From Phaeovulum molybdatiresistens (GTDB lineage: Bacteria > Pseudomonadota > Alphaproteobacteria > Rhodobacterales > Rhodobacteraceae), in NCBI RefSeq assembly GCF_023544865.1, contig NZ_JAMJFX010000010.1, forward strand, positions 56,984-120,983: a DNA stretch of 64,000 nucleotides, given 5' to 3'. This document shows positions 18,507 to 27,542 of this stretch, piece after piece; position 1 is the stretch's first letter; each line of letters starts with the position of its first letter. Position numbers and translations under genes: made by a program. The notes beneath the pieces were generated by a model that made no database searches, was not told the origin of the DNA, and worked only from the letters and a program-made list of their open reading frames with translations.

Positions 18507-21442
18507 CAGGCCAGATCCTCGGGTTCGGGGTCCTCGGTGATTTCCCATTCGCCATAGCGCGACAGGTGGTCGTAATCACCAGCAATCGCGGTGGTTTCCA
18601 GCGCGCGGCGGGCGGTAAAGCCCTTGTCGGGGCGCAGATAGGCCGCGATCAGCCGGGTGAACCCGGCCCAGGTTTCGCGGATATCCTCGGCCGAGACATC
18701 GACCTCACGCGTTGCCCCTTCGCCCCCCAGTTGGACATAGCTGAGCCTGGCCACCTCACGCGGGCCGATATCGCCAAAAGCGCCGCGTTCGATCATGCCC
18801 GCTTCCAGCAGCAGTTGCTTGTCAAAGGCCTTCACCTGCGCGTCGCTGGGCGGTTTGCCCGACTTGTAATCCAGCACATGCGCCCGCCCGTCCTGCAAAA
18901 GGTCGATCCGGTCGGGGGTGGCGGTCAGGGTAAAGACCGGCGCGGCCAGCGTGATCGACCCTTTTTTTTCGATCACCGCGGGCGTGCCCTCGCCTGCGCG
19001 GGCCTGTTCATCGACGACAAAGCGGTGTGCGATCCGGGCGATTCGCGCAAGCCAAAGCCTTTGCGCGCTGGGCCAGGGAATTTCCTCGGCCAGGACGGTT
19101 TCCGCGATCTGCAACAGCCGCGTCACGGCGGCATCGGCCGGCTCATCCTCGGGGCGTTCGGCCACGAAGGTTTCGACGATCCGGTGCAGCACTTGCCCGC
19201 GTAGGCGGGGATCGGGTTCGGGGCGCAGCGGGTCAAGCGGGCGCAGCCGCAGGATGCGTTGGGCATAGATCGCATAGGGGTCGCGGATCAGGGTCTTGAT
19301 CGCGGTCACTGGCAATTCGCGCGGGCGCGCCTCGGCCGGGGGGCGGGGCGAGGGGCGGCGCGCGGACGGCACCCGTTGCGCGGGCGTGTCGATCTGATCG
19401 GCCCGCGTAAGCCAGACCGCGCCGCGTGCCTGCATCGCGGCCAGCGCCTCGGGGCCGCCTGCATCGGGCAGCCCGCGCAGCAGGTTCGTCAGTCGGTTCA
19501 GCCAGCGCGACGGGATGGTTTCGGCGTCGCAGTCGCGCCGCGCGCGCGTCATCACCACCTGCGGGGCGCCCATCGCCTGCTGAAAGTCATGCGCCGACAG
19601 GCCGATCTGGCGTTCGGGCAGCAAAAGCCCCGCCTCTTGCCGCATCCGGCGGCTGAGCCAGGGGTCAGGCGCAGGCATTTCCGGCCAGACTCCTTCGTTC
19701 AGCCCCGCCAGGATCACCATATCCGCGCCCTGGATGCGCGCCTCAAGCGTGCCGAAGATTGAAATGCCGGGGCGGGCGGCCTCGGTCTGCCGGATCAATC
19801 CGTTTTGCAGCAGGCTTTGCACCAGATCGGCATAGTCGGCGGGCGTATAGCTGCCACCGTGACCGGCCTCGCGCTGCAATTCGGCAAAGATGCGGGCGGC
19901 TTCCTGCCCGGCATCTTTCAGCCATAACTCGCTGGCCTCGACACTGCCGCCGGGGCCAGCCGCCAGCGCGCCGGCAAAGGCAAGATGCGTCTCTATGCAG
20001 GCAGAAAGCGGGGCTTCAGCGACCTGATCCAGCCCGGTGATCGCCTGCCCAAGCCAGTTGGCCCAGGCGATCCGATCCGGCTCGGGGCGCTTGTCGGCCC
20101 AGGCGCGCAGGGCGTCGGCATCGGGAAAGGCCGGTCCATGGCGGCGCAGGTGCAGTTCCAGTTCCCGGGCGTAGCGCAGGTGCAGGCCGCGGCTGGCCGA
20201 GCCCGTCGCCGTCAGCGGATGCTTGAGCAGGATCAGCAGGTTTTCCAGCGACAGCCTGCGCCCCAGCAGCCCTGCGACATGGCGCAGGAAGCGCCCCGGC
20301 GGGGTCAGCGGCAGCGGCTGGCCCGCGCTGTCATCGGGCACGATGCCCCAGCGGTCCAGCGCCGCGGCGACGCGCCGGGTCAGCATCCGGTCGGGCGTGA
20401 TCAGCGCAGCCTGGGTGTCGGTTTCGGCCGCCTCGCGCAGGATCAGGGCGATGGCCAGAGCTTCCTTGCGCGGGTCGCGTGCCTCCAGCAGCGATAGCCC
20501 CGCTACCGCGCCGGGCAGGTCGTTCCACTGCGCGCCTTCGTGCATCCATTGGTCGGTGACGGGCGCGGGGCGCAGGGCCAGTGACAAAAGCGCGTTGCGG
20601 CGCGGGGCGCTGGGCGCGGTGCCGTGCCAGACCTGCACATCCGCAGGCCGCATCCCAAGCGCATTCAGCAGCGCCGCAAAGCGATATTGCGGATGATCCT
20701 CGGCCGGAAGGGCGCCATCGCGCAAGCTGTCCCAGACCTGCGCCGGCATGTCGAAATCGAACCCCGGCAGCACCACATGCCCGCCTGGCAGCCGCGCAAC
20801 CGCCTGCATCAGCAGCGCCGTGGCCCCCCGCGACCCGGTCGAGCCCGCAATCACGATTGGATCGGCGGGCGGCTGGGTGGCCCAGCGCGCCGCTAGTGCC
20901 TCGGCCACCAGCCTTTGGCGGGCCTCGGCGTCGGGTGCGGCGTCAGCCTCAAAGTAGCGGGCGACGATACGGATGAAATCCAGGCTGCGGCGCCAGTGTT
21001 CGGCATGGGTTTCGGCGATGTCGAGCTGTTCCAGCATCGCTGGCGTCACCCCCTCGCTTTGCATTTCGGCAAGCAGGGCGGCAAGGCTGTCGGCTAGGCC
21101 AAAAAGACCCTGTCCCGGCGCGAAATCGGGCAGGCGGTGGGTCAGCCCGGCGACCAGCTGCGCCAGTTCCAGGCGGCGGCGCAGCGGCGGCACGGCGGGC
21201 GGGTGCCCAGCCAGCGGGTCGCGCCCCAGATCCGTGATCAGCCGGATGCGGGGCAGAAAGCCCGCGCCCTGACGGTCGAATTCCTCGCGCACACGGCGCT
21301 GCATCCGGCCCGAGTTGAGATAAAGTTGCACCCGCGCCAGGGCTTCGGGCGGGCCACCGCCCAGCCGGGCGATCAGCCCCGCAACCAGCGCGCGGGGGAA
21401 ATCCACACCGCAGGGCAGGGCAAACAGACGCCGATCAGCCAT
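18506..21442 (-). CDS. addB: Double-strand break repair protein AddB
   Basis: Partner of AddA; AddB subunits carry a degenerate helicase and a second nuclease domain. The start MADRRLFALPCGVDFPRALVAGL fits the family N-terminus and lies inside the last codons of murU (8-bp overlap). The 978-aa protein has VLPGFDFDMPAQVWDSL, ISIFGTLEARIQGADMVILAGLNEGVWPEMPAPDPWLS, and the nuclease block HVLDYKSGKPPSDAQVKAFDKQL near residue 860. I see no cysteine cluster around the nuclease, so an iron-sulfur staple like that of B. subtilis AddB is not evident. It is upstream of addA, coupled by a stop/start overlap. Confidence 0.94.
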   Translation of the reverse strand: MADRRLFALPCGVDFPRALVAGLIARLGGGPPEALARVQLYLNSGRMQRRVREEFDRQGAGFLPRIRLITDLGRDPLAGHPPAVPPLRRRLELAQLVAGLTHRLPDFAPGQGLFGLADSLAALLAEMQSEGVTPAMLEQLDIAETHAEHWRRSLDFIRIVARYFEADAAPDAEARQRLVAEALAARWATQPPADPIVIAGSTGSRGATALLMQAVARLPGGHVVLPGFDFDMPAQVWDSLRDGALPAEDHPQYRFAALLNALGMRPADVQVWHGTAPSAPRRNALLSLALRPAPVTDQWMHEGAQWNDLPGAVAGLSLLEARDPRKEALAIALILREAAETDTQAALITPDRMLTRRVAAALDRWGIVPDDSAGQPLPLTPPGRFLRHVAGLLGRRLSLENLLILLKHPLTATGSASRGLHLRYARELELHLRRHGPAFPDADALRAWADKRPEPDRIAWANWLGQAITGLDQVAEAPLSACIETHLAFAGALAAGPGGSVEASELWLKDAGQEAARIFAELQREAGHGGSYTPADYADLVQSLLQNGLIRQTEAARPGISIFGTLEARIQGADMVILAGLNEGVWPEMPAPDPWLSRRMRQEAGLLLPERQIGLSAHDFQQAMGAPQVVMTRARRDCDAETIPSRWLNRLTNLLRGLPDAGGPEALAAMQARGAVWLTRADQIDTPAQRVPSARRPSPRPPAEARPRELPVTAIKTLIRDPYAIYAQRILRLRPLDPLRPEPDPRLRGQVLHRIVETFVAERPEDEPADAAVTRLLQIAETVLAEEIPWPSAQRLWLARIARIAHRFVVDEQARAGEGTPAVIEKKGSITLAAPVFTLTATPDRIDLLQDGRAHVLDYKSGKPPSDAQVKAFDKQLLLEAGMIERGAFGDIGPREVARLSYVQLGGEGATREVDVSAEDIRETWAGFTRLIAAYLRPDKGFTARRALETTAIAGDYDHLSRYGEWEITEDPEPEDLA

Positions 21443-22127
21443 CGCTGCCGCCCAGCATGGCTTCGGCCAAGGCAATGCTTTCGGGCCGCCCGACATCACA
21501 CCAGCTGCCCTGATGCACGATGCCAAAGGCGCGACCTTCGGCGATCAGCCGGTCCCAGTGCCGGTTGAGCGAGAATACCGTGTCGGGAATTGTTTCCAGC
21601 CCGTCCGGATCGACGATTTGCGCGCCCGAATAGACATATCCCTGGCCGCGGGTGATGCGCCCGTCCGGCCCAAGGCAAAAGTCACCCGCGCCGCGGTGGC
21701 CCAGGGCCCGATCCGGCGGCACCAGCGCAAGCAGCGCGCCCATGCGGCCACCGTCCCATGCCGCGCGCAATGCCCGCAGAACATTCGGCCCCGACCAGAC
21801 GGCATCGGTGTTCAGCGTGAAGACCGGGCCCGGGCCAAGCAGCGGCAACGCCTTGCGCAGGCCGCCGCCGGTTTCCAGGATGCAGGCGCTTTCATCTGAA
21901 ATCAGCACGTCGGTACCGTCCAGATGGGCCGCGATCTGTACCGAAAGATAATGCGTATTGGCGACGACACGCGCCACGCCCGCCCCGGCAACAAGGTCGC
22001 GCGCATGATCGATCAGCGGGCGCCCCGCCACCTTGACCAGCGGTTTGGGGCGCGTCGCGGTCAGCGCGCCCATGCGGGTGCCAAACCCCGCGGCAAACAG
22101 CATCAGCGCATCGGGTGTTGGCCGCAT
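21435..22127 (-). CDS. murU: Nucleotidyltransferase, MurU-type (N-acetylmuramate 1-phosphate uridylyltransferase)
   Basis: NTP-transferase-fold enzyme of 230 aa with the signature LFAAGFGTRMGALTATRPKPLVKVAGRPLIDHA near the N-terminus and TLNTDAVWSGPNVLRAL. In Pseudomonas, MurU with AmgK forms a peptidoglycan-recycling route from MurNAc to UDP-MurNAc that bypasses MurA. The amgK homologue is directly upstream and overlaps this gene by 25 bp, which supports the MurU assignment over a generic sugar nucleotidyltransferase. An in-frame ATG at 22103 overlaps the amgK stop and is an alternative start, but it would cut the first beta strand. Confidence 0.83.
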   Translation of the reverse strand: MRPTPDALMLFAAGFGTRMGALTATRPKPLVKVAGRPLIDHARDLVAGAGVARVVANTHYLSVQIAAHLDGTDVLISDESACILETGGGLRKALPLLGPGPVFTLNTDAVWSGPNVLRALRAAWDGGRMGALLALVPPDRALGHRGAGDFCLGPDGRITRGQGYVYSGAQIVDPDGLETIPDTVFSLNRHWDRLIAEGRAFGIVHQGSWCDVGRPESIALAEAMLGGSDG

Positions 22128-23122
22128 TGGTCCTTGATCCTTTGAAGGCGGTCCGGGGTGGGCGGTGGCAGCGCGGCAGCGACCGCGCGCGCCAGATCCA
22201 GCAGATCCGGATGGGCCAGGTTGCGTTCGATATAGGCCCAGGTTCGCGGCATCAGGTCCAGATAGTGCGCCTTGCCCATCGCCATGCACAGCCGCGCGAA
22301 GACGCCCAGAATACGCAGCGACCGTTGCGCACCCAAAAGCGCGTAGATGGCCGCGAAACGATCCTGTTCCAGCCGGTTTGCTTGGGCATAACGCGCGCGT
22401 TCCTGCGCCTCGACTCGGGCCGAGACATCGCGGCGGGCATCTTGCAGCGCCGAGACGAGGTCATAGGCCGGATGGGCCGCGACCGCATCCTGAAAATCCA
22501 GCAGCCCAAGGCGGGCGGGGCCGGTGCGGTCGGGAAGCCACAGAAGGTTCTCGGCGTGAAAATCGCGCAGCGCGACAACCGGTGCCTCGCGGTTCAGCCT
22601 TGCGTAGGCGGCCTCGATCAGGGGGGCAAGATCGTCGGCGGCCTGCGTGCGTGGCGCATCGATGCCGGGCAGATACCAATCAACCGTCAGCCGGACCAGA
22701 TCGCCCAGGGCGGGCCCGTCCAGCGGTGCCAGAAAATCGGGCGGGGTGTGGCGGTGCAGCGCGCCAAGCGTTTCGGTGATGGCCGCGTAAAGCGGGCCCT
22801 CGCGCAAGGGATCGGCGGCCACCAATCGCGCGACCAGATCGTCGCCCAGATCCTCCAGTAGTAACAGGCCCTGCGCGGGCGCTTCGGCCAGGATGCGCGG
22901 GGCGGAAAAGCCGCGATCCAGCAGCCATCGGGCCATGCGCGAAAAGCGCGTGACATCCTCGCCCGATGCCGGGGGGGCATCCATCAAGACCGCGGGCCGG
23001 TTGCCCAGGCGCAGGCGTTCGTATCGGCGGGCCGAGGCATCACCTGCCAGCGGCGCGCGCGCGGCATCGGCCCATCCGGCCTGCGCCAGGAAGGCGGTGA
23101 TGATCCCGTTGCGCGCGGTCAC
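22103..23122 (-). CDS. amgK: Cell-wall sugar kinase AmgK (aminoglycoside phosphotransferase fold)
   Basis: A 339-aa APH-fold kinase. It has a glycine-poor nucleotide loop region (PLAGDASARRYERLRLGNRPAVLMDAPP), a catalytic loop VALRDFHAENLLWLPDR and the metal-binding LLDFQDAVAAHPAYDLVSAL. AmgK phosphorylates MurNAc/GlcNAc at the anomeric position for recycling, and its product is used by MurU. Adjacency to murU and overlap with tsaE (4 bp) fix it in a run of coupled genes. A homoserine-kinase-like or antibiotic-resistance role is less likely given the partners. Confidence 0.85.
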   Translation of the reverse strand: MTARNGIITAFLAQAGWADAARAPLAGDASARRYERLRLGNRPAVLMDAPPASGEDVTRFSRMARWLLDRGFSAPRILAEAPAQGLLLLEDLGDDLVARLVAADPLREGPLYAAITETLGALHRHTPPDFLAPLDGPALGDLVRLTVDWYLPGIDAPRTQAADDLAPLIEAAYARLNREAPVVALRDFHAENLLWLPDRTGPARLGLLDFQDAVAAHPAYDLVSALQDARRDVSARVEAQERARYAQANRLEQDRFAAIYALLGAQRSLRILGVFARLCMAMGKAHYLDLMPRTWAYIERNLAHPDLLDLARAVAAALPPPTPDRLQRIKDQCGQHPMR

Positions 23123-23622
23123 GCGGCGGCCCCATCGGCACGCGCCAGCTCGACCAGGGCATCGTTCCAGCGAGGGTCCGTGGCGGTGGCGCAGACTTCG
23201 CGCGCGGCGCCATCGGGCGTGGCCGCAAAGCGAAGCGTCAGCGCGTTGCGCGGTGTCAGATCGCCCAGCCGATCAGGCCATTCGACAAGGCAGATGGCCT
23301 GCGCGAATGCCTCATCCAAGCCCAGTTCCAGCACCTCATCGGGGTGACCAAGGCGATAAAGGTCGGCGTGCCAGATTTCGGGCACATCGGGGGAATAGAC
23401 CTGCACAAGCGTGAAGGTGGGCGAGGGGACATCTTCCTGCCGTCCCGCCATGGCAAGACGGGCCTGAATCACGGCGCGGGCGAAATGGGTCTTGCCGGCG
23501 CCAATCGGCCCTTCCAGCAGAACCACGTCGCCGGCGCGCAAAAGCGGTGCCAGACGTGCGCCCAGACGCGTGGTCGCATCCGCGTCGGCAAGGGTCAGGG
23601 TCAGGGGCGGCCGGGTCTGCAT
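23119..23622 (-). CDS. tsaE: tRNA threonylcarbamoyladenosine biosynthesis ATPase TsaE
   Basis: P-loop ATPase needed with TsaB/TsaD and TsaC for the t6A37 modification of ANN-decoding tRNAs. The 167-aa frame begins at MQTRPPLTLTLADADATTRLGARLAPLL; the longer frame has no support. Walker A is GPIGAGKTHFARA and the family block EIWHADLYRLGHPDEVLELGLDE is present, followed by VEWPDRLGDLTPRNALTLRF. Its stop overlaps the amgK start by 4 bp. TsaE also appears in many genomes beside cell-wall recycling genes, as here. Confidence 0.95.
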   Translation of the reverse strand: MQTRPPLTLTLADADATTRLGARLAPLLRAGDVVLLEGPIGAGKTHFARAVIQARLAMAGRQEDVPSPTFTLVQVYSPDVPEIWHADLYRLGHPDEVLELGLDEAFAQAICLVEWPDRLGDLTPRNALTLRFAATPDGAAREVCATATDPRWNDALVELARADGAAA

Positions 23623-23685
23623 GGGCGCAGTTTTACCCTGCACCTGCGCCGCCGCAAGTCGAATGCGCGCCACCGCGTCTGTGGG

Positions 23686-25269
23686 TTACAGCGCCTCGGT
23701 CAGCAGGAGGGGCGCATCGGACGGACCAATAGCTGTCGGCAGAATGTGGAACGAGGCCATCAACCCGCCGCCCGTCAGCGGCAGGAACCGGCAAGACAGC
23801 TGCCGTCCGTCGCGCAGCGCGATCCCCGCCGAAAGCGGGCGGCGATCGCCCATACGGCTGGCATAGCCCTGCAGCGCGGTCCAGATCGGGTTCGGCAGGC
23901 TGAAGGATTGCCACACCCGGATCGTATCGGTCAACGTGACGCAGCCCAGGGTCTCGGCCGGGTCGAATTGCCACAGCCGGGTGAAGGCGGTGTTCGACAT
24001 CAGCAATTCCCCCGAGGGCTGAAACACGGCGACGGCTTCGTCGAGGGAATCGAAGACCTCATGGCTTAGCTCGGCCGCGGCACGGAACCGGCGGGTCAGC
24101 GAGATTTCCGAGGAAATATCTTCAAACAAAAAGGCGACGGCACCATCGGGATGGGGGCGCCCGGTCACCCGATAGGTCTGCCCCGAGGGCAGCGACCAGG
24201 TTTCCGAATGAAAGCCCGCGGCGCTGGCCTGTTCCAGCTCGGTCATCTGCAGACGCCAGCTGCGGTAATCCTTGGGTTCGGGCATCATCCGCGCCTCGCG
24301 CAGGCGGTCTAGAAAGGCGTAAAGCGTCGGGCGGCCCGACAGGAATTCTGCACCCAGTTGCGTCAGGTCGATCAGCGCGGGGTTGAACAGCTGAAGCTGC
24401 CGCTGCCGGTCAAAGATGGCAAGGCCAATGGGCAGATCGGCGAAGGTCTTGGTCAGCGTTTGCACGAAATCGCGCAAGGCCCGTTCGGCACGAACCGTTG
24501 CGTCTGCGGGCAGGGCAAAGCAGATCGCCCCATCTTCCAGCGGGTAGGCATGGCAATCGAACCACAGCGCGCGATCATCGGCAGCGGTGATGCGCAGTCG
24601 ACGCGGCGCCGCGCTGGGTAAGGGCGCGCCAAGATCGAACAACCGCGGCAGGGGCCAGGACAAGACCTCATCGGGATTGTCGAGCGCGTTCGAGCGCAGG
24701 ATATAGGCCCGGTTGGCCCAGATCACCTCGCCCTGCGCATTTTCACGCCAGCTGAGCACCGGCGAACGGTCGGCGACGGCGCGCAGCAGGTCAACCTCTT
24801 CCTCCAGCGCGCGGTAGGACAGTGCGTCCACCAGAACGCCCTGACCTTCGGCGCTGGGGTCGTGCAAGGTGATGCGCGCAAGCCCGCCCGCATCTTCGGC
24901 AATCAGCCGCAGCGGTGCGCCCTGTGCCATGCCGGGCGCCGAGGCAAGTTCCAGCCTGCCCCGATCCGCAAGCGTCGCCATCGCCTCGGCAAAACCGGCA
25001 AAGCGCGGGGCGGCAAAGGCACACAGGCGCGCCCAGTCGCTGCCGCCCATCGGAACGGCGTCAAGCAGCATGCGCGCCGGTGTCGTCGCATCGACAAGAT
25101 CCTGATCGTCGAACAGGAAGACCGTTTCTTCGAGGGCAGGCTGCACCGCAGCCGCGCGGGGGCGCACAGCGAACCGCCCAAGGCCAAGCCCGATCAACAA
25201 CAGCGCGATCAGGGCGGTGCCGATCGAGGTTGTCACGATGGCCAGTGCGAGCATCCACGAAGCGTCCAT
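23686..25269 (-). CDS. Membrane-anchored PAS protein lacking a kinase domain
   Basis: A 527-aa protein with one N-terminal membrane segment (MLALAIVTTSIGTALIALLLIGLGLG, residues about 6-31) and then at least two PAS-like domains: SWRENAQGEVIWANRAYI near residue 215, FADLPIGLAIFDRQRQLQLFNPAL near residue 300, and FDSLDEAVAVFQPSGELLMSNTAFTRLWQF near residue 420. This PAS layout is typical of Rhodobacterales hybrid histidine kinases, but the protein ends about 80 residues after the last PAS with no HisKA or ATPase domain. It lies 76 bases after regB on the same strand and precedes tsaE. Ligand and partner are unknown. Confidence 0.75.
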   Translation of the reverse strand: MDASWMLALAIVTTSIGTALIALLLIGLGLGRFAVRPRAAAVQPALEETVFLFDDQDLVDATTPARMLLDAVPMGGSDWARLCAFAAPRFAGFAEAMATLADRGRLELASAPGMAQGAPLRLIAEDAGGLARITLHDPSAEGQGVLVDALSYRALEEEVDLLRAVADRSPVLSWRENAQGEVIWANRAYILRSNALDNPDEVLSWPLPRLFDLGAPLPSAAPRRLRITAADDRALWFDCHAYPLEDGAICFALPADATVRAERALRDFVQTLTKTFADLPIGLAIFDRQRQLQLFNPALIDLTQLGAEFLSGRPTLYAFLDRLREARMMPEPKDYRSWRLQMTELEQASAAGFHSETWSLPSGQTYRVTGRPHPDGAVAFLFEDISSEISLTRRFRAAAELSHEVFDSLDEAVAVFQPSGELLMSNTAFTRLWQFDPAETLGCVTLTDTIRVWQSFSLPNPIWTALQGYASRMGDRRPLSAGIALRDGRQLSCRFLPLTGGGLMASFHILPTAIGPSDAPLLLTEAL

Positions 25270-25345
25270 GCCTGATCCTTTCCGGGTTCTGACGGCACAG
25301 CTTTCGCAGGGAATGGTTAAGGCGTCGTTAAGACTAATCCGTCGC

Positions 25346-26734
25346 TCAGGCCGAAATCGGCACGTTTTCACCCAGCGCCCCGGCGTCGGGGGCGATCAGG
25401 CGGTCCGCCGGCCAGCGCACCTCAACGATGGCGCCACAGCGTGCGGGCCGTTCGCTATCGTCCAGAAACGGATCTTTTCCATTGGCAAAGCGCAGCCGCG
25501 CGCCGGTGCGTTCCAGCAGCGTCTTGGCGATGAACAGGCCAAGCCCCATGCCTTCATATTCGGGGCGTCGGGCACGGTCAGCCTCGCGGCGCGGGCTAAG
25601 AAAGGGATCGCCGATCCGCCCAAGGACCGAAGCCGGATAGCCCGGCCCGTCATCCGACACGCGCAGCGTCACGGTGCCCTCGGTCCATTCCGCGTCGATC
25701 CAGACGGTCGAGCGCGCGAAATCCACGGCATTCTGCACAAGGTTGCGGATGGCGTGGATCAGTTCGGGATAGCGGTAGACCGTCGGCTGACGCACGCTGC
25801 CGCCGGGGCCCGGTGCAAGATCGAAGTGAATCGTCTTGCCGCGATCCAGGTGTGGCTCGGCCGCTTCGCGCAGCACGGCCAGCAGGGGGGCGGCGCGCAG
25901 GTGCAGGTCATCCTTGCCCGCACGTCCCATCGATCGCAGGATGTCGCGGCAACGATCGGCCTGTTCGCGGATCAGGATCGCGTCATCGCGCAGTTCGGGG
26001 CGGTCATCCAGTTCATCCGCCAGTTCCGCCGAAACCAGCTTGATCGTGGCCAGCGGCGTGCCCAGTTCATGCGCCGCTGCGGCCACGACGCCGCCCAGAT
26101 CGGTCAGCTTCTGTTCGCGCGCCAGGGCCATTTGCGTGGCTAGCAACGCATCGCCCATCGAGTGGATTTCTGACGCCACCCGGTGGGTATAGGCCCCCAG
26201 AAAGACCACACCGATCACGATGGCGATCCAATAGCCGAATTCCACCACGCCCGGCACCGAAATCACCACACCGGCGCGGGTGACCAGCGGCTGATGCAGA
26301 ACCGCCGCGGCCGAGATCATCAGGATCGTCGCAAGGCCCAGCAGCAGCGTCGGCCGGGTCTGAAGCGCGGTTGCCGCAATCGTCACCGGCGCCAGGATCA
26401 GCAGCGCGAACGGGTTGTTAAGCCCCCCAGTCAGCGACAACAGCAGCGCAAGCTGGGCGGTGTCGAACAAAAGCATGCCCATCGCCTCGGCCTGCGACAG
26501 GCGGCGGCTTTCGGGGAACAGGAAGATCGCCACCAGGTTTGCCGCAATCGCCGCGCCGACCGTCAGCAGGCACAGCGGCAAATCCAGCGCGATGTCAAAG
26601 CGCCACCAGGCCACGAAGATCGCGGCAAGCTGCCCGGCAATGGCGGTCCAGCGCAGAAAGATCAGCGTGCGCAGCCGGACCCAGTCCCGATGGGTTTCGA
26701 TCGGGTGTGTCGTTGAACTGGGGCGGTTTGCCAT
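25346..26734 (-). CDS. regB: Redox-sensing histidine kinase RegB/PrrB
   Basis: Membrane histidine kinase of the RegBA global redox system, which controls respiration, photosynthesis, carbon and nitrogen fixation genes in this group. The ATG at 26734 gives 462 aa, the known family length, and has AGGA eight bases upstream; a longer frame has no Shine-Dalgarno. Six membrane segments span residues about 30-180. The quinone-binding motif GGLNNPF is at 103-109, the H-box AAAHELGTPLATIKL has His222, and the redox cysteine is Cys262 in RCRDILRSMG. His and Cys are 40 apart, as in R. capsulatus RegB (His225, Cys265). It is divergent from senC. Confidence 0.96.
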   Translation of the reverse strand: MANRPSSTTHPIETHRDWVRLRTLIFLRWTAIAGQLAAIFVAWWRFDIALDLPLCLLTVGAAIAANLVAIFLFPESRRLSQAEAMGMLLFDTAQLALLLSLTGGLNNPFALLILAPVTIAATALQTRPTLLLGLATILMISAAAVLHQPLVTRAGVVISVPGVVEFGYWIAIVIGVVFLGAYTHRVASEIHSMGDALLATQMALAREQKLTDLGGVVAAAAHELGTPLATIKLVSAELADELDDRPELRDDAILIREQADRCRDILRSMGRAGKDDLHLRAAPLLAVLREAAEPHLDRGKTIHFDLAPGPGGSVRQPTVYRYPELIHAIRNLVQNAVDFARSTVWIDAEWTEGTVTLRVSDDGPGYPASVLGRIGDPFLSPRREADRARRPEYEGMGLGLFIAKTLLERTGARLRFANGKDPFLDDSERPARCGAIVEVRWPADRLIAPDAGALGENVPISA

Positions 26735-26829
26735 GTTGGGTCCTGTTGTCACATTCTCGCGGGTCAGCATTGATAGTAACTGCGCGATGCGCGATCAATG
26801 CGACGATCCGGATCAGTCAGGAAAAGCCA

Positions 26830-27465
26830 ATGTCATTCAAGCCTCGTACCGCCGCCATATCCGCCGCCGCCGTCGTCGCGGCAGGTCTTGCCGCCGCGAC
26901 CTGGTTCGCGACAACGGGTGGCGAGGCGGACCCTTTCGCCCAATGCCGCAAGGGGGCCGTTGCCGGCGGCGCCGCAGCGATCGGGGGGCCGTTCACGCTT
27001 GTTTCCGAAACCGGGGCGATGGTCACCGACAAGGACGTCATCACCAAACCGTCTTTGCTTTATTTCGGTTACAGCTATTGCCCGGATGTCTGCCCGCTGG
27101 ACAATGCGCGTAATGCCGAAGCCGTGATGATTCTTGAAGAGCGCGGATATGAGGTGACGCCGGTTTTCATTTCCGTCGACCATGAACGCGATACGCCCGA
27201 ACTGCTGGCGGAATTCACCGATGTCCTGCACCCGCGCATGATCGGGTTGACCGGCTCGCCCGAACAGATCAAGGCCGCAAGCCAGGCCTACCGGACCTAT
27301 TACAAGGTGCAGACACCCGGCGACCCCTACACCCTGATCGATCACTCCACCCAGACCTATCTGGTTTTTCCCGAAAGCGGGTTCGTCGAATTCTTCAATC
27401 GCGACACCACCCCCGAAGACATGGCGCAAAGCGTTGCTTGTTTCATAGATGCCGGTGCGAAATAG
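26830..27465 (+). CDS. senC: SCO family protein SenC/PrrC
   Basis: Membrane-anchored copper-binding thioredoxin-fold protein of 211 aa that helps assemble the copper center of cytochrome oxidases. It has one N-terminal membrane segment (TAAISAAAVVAAGLAAATWFATTGG), the metal-binding CPDVC motif in LLYFGYSYCPDVCPLDNAR, and the distal histidine in TLIDHSTQTYLVFP. It sits between regB and regA as in R. capsulatus and R. sphaeroides. The start ATG at 26830 follows AGGAAAA. Confidence 0.95.
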   Translation: MSFKPRTAAISAAAVVAAGLAAATWFATTGGEADPFAQCRKGAVAGGAAAIGGPFTLVSETGAMVTDKDVITKPSLLYFGYSYCPDVCPLDNARNAEAVMILEERGYEVTPVFISVDHERDTPELLAEFTDVLHPRMIGLTGSPEQIKAASQAYRTYYKVQTPGDPYTLIDHSTQTYLVFPESGFVEFFNRDTTPEDMAQSVACFIDAGAK

Positions 27466-27542
27466 GATTGCTGCGAAAGGAAAATTGACCTTGGCCGTTT
27501 CCCGGCATAGGTCTGACTAAACCCTGCAGGAGCGGTATGGAC

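Noticed and set aside
15255..18557. 1100-codon plus-strand frame opposite addA
   Set aside because: The same type of antisense shadow; addA has clear helicase and nuclease motifs on the other strand.
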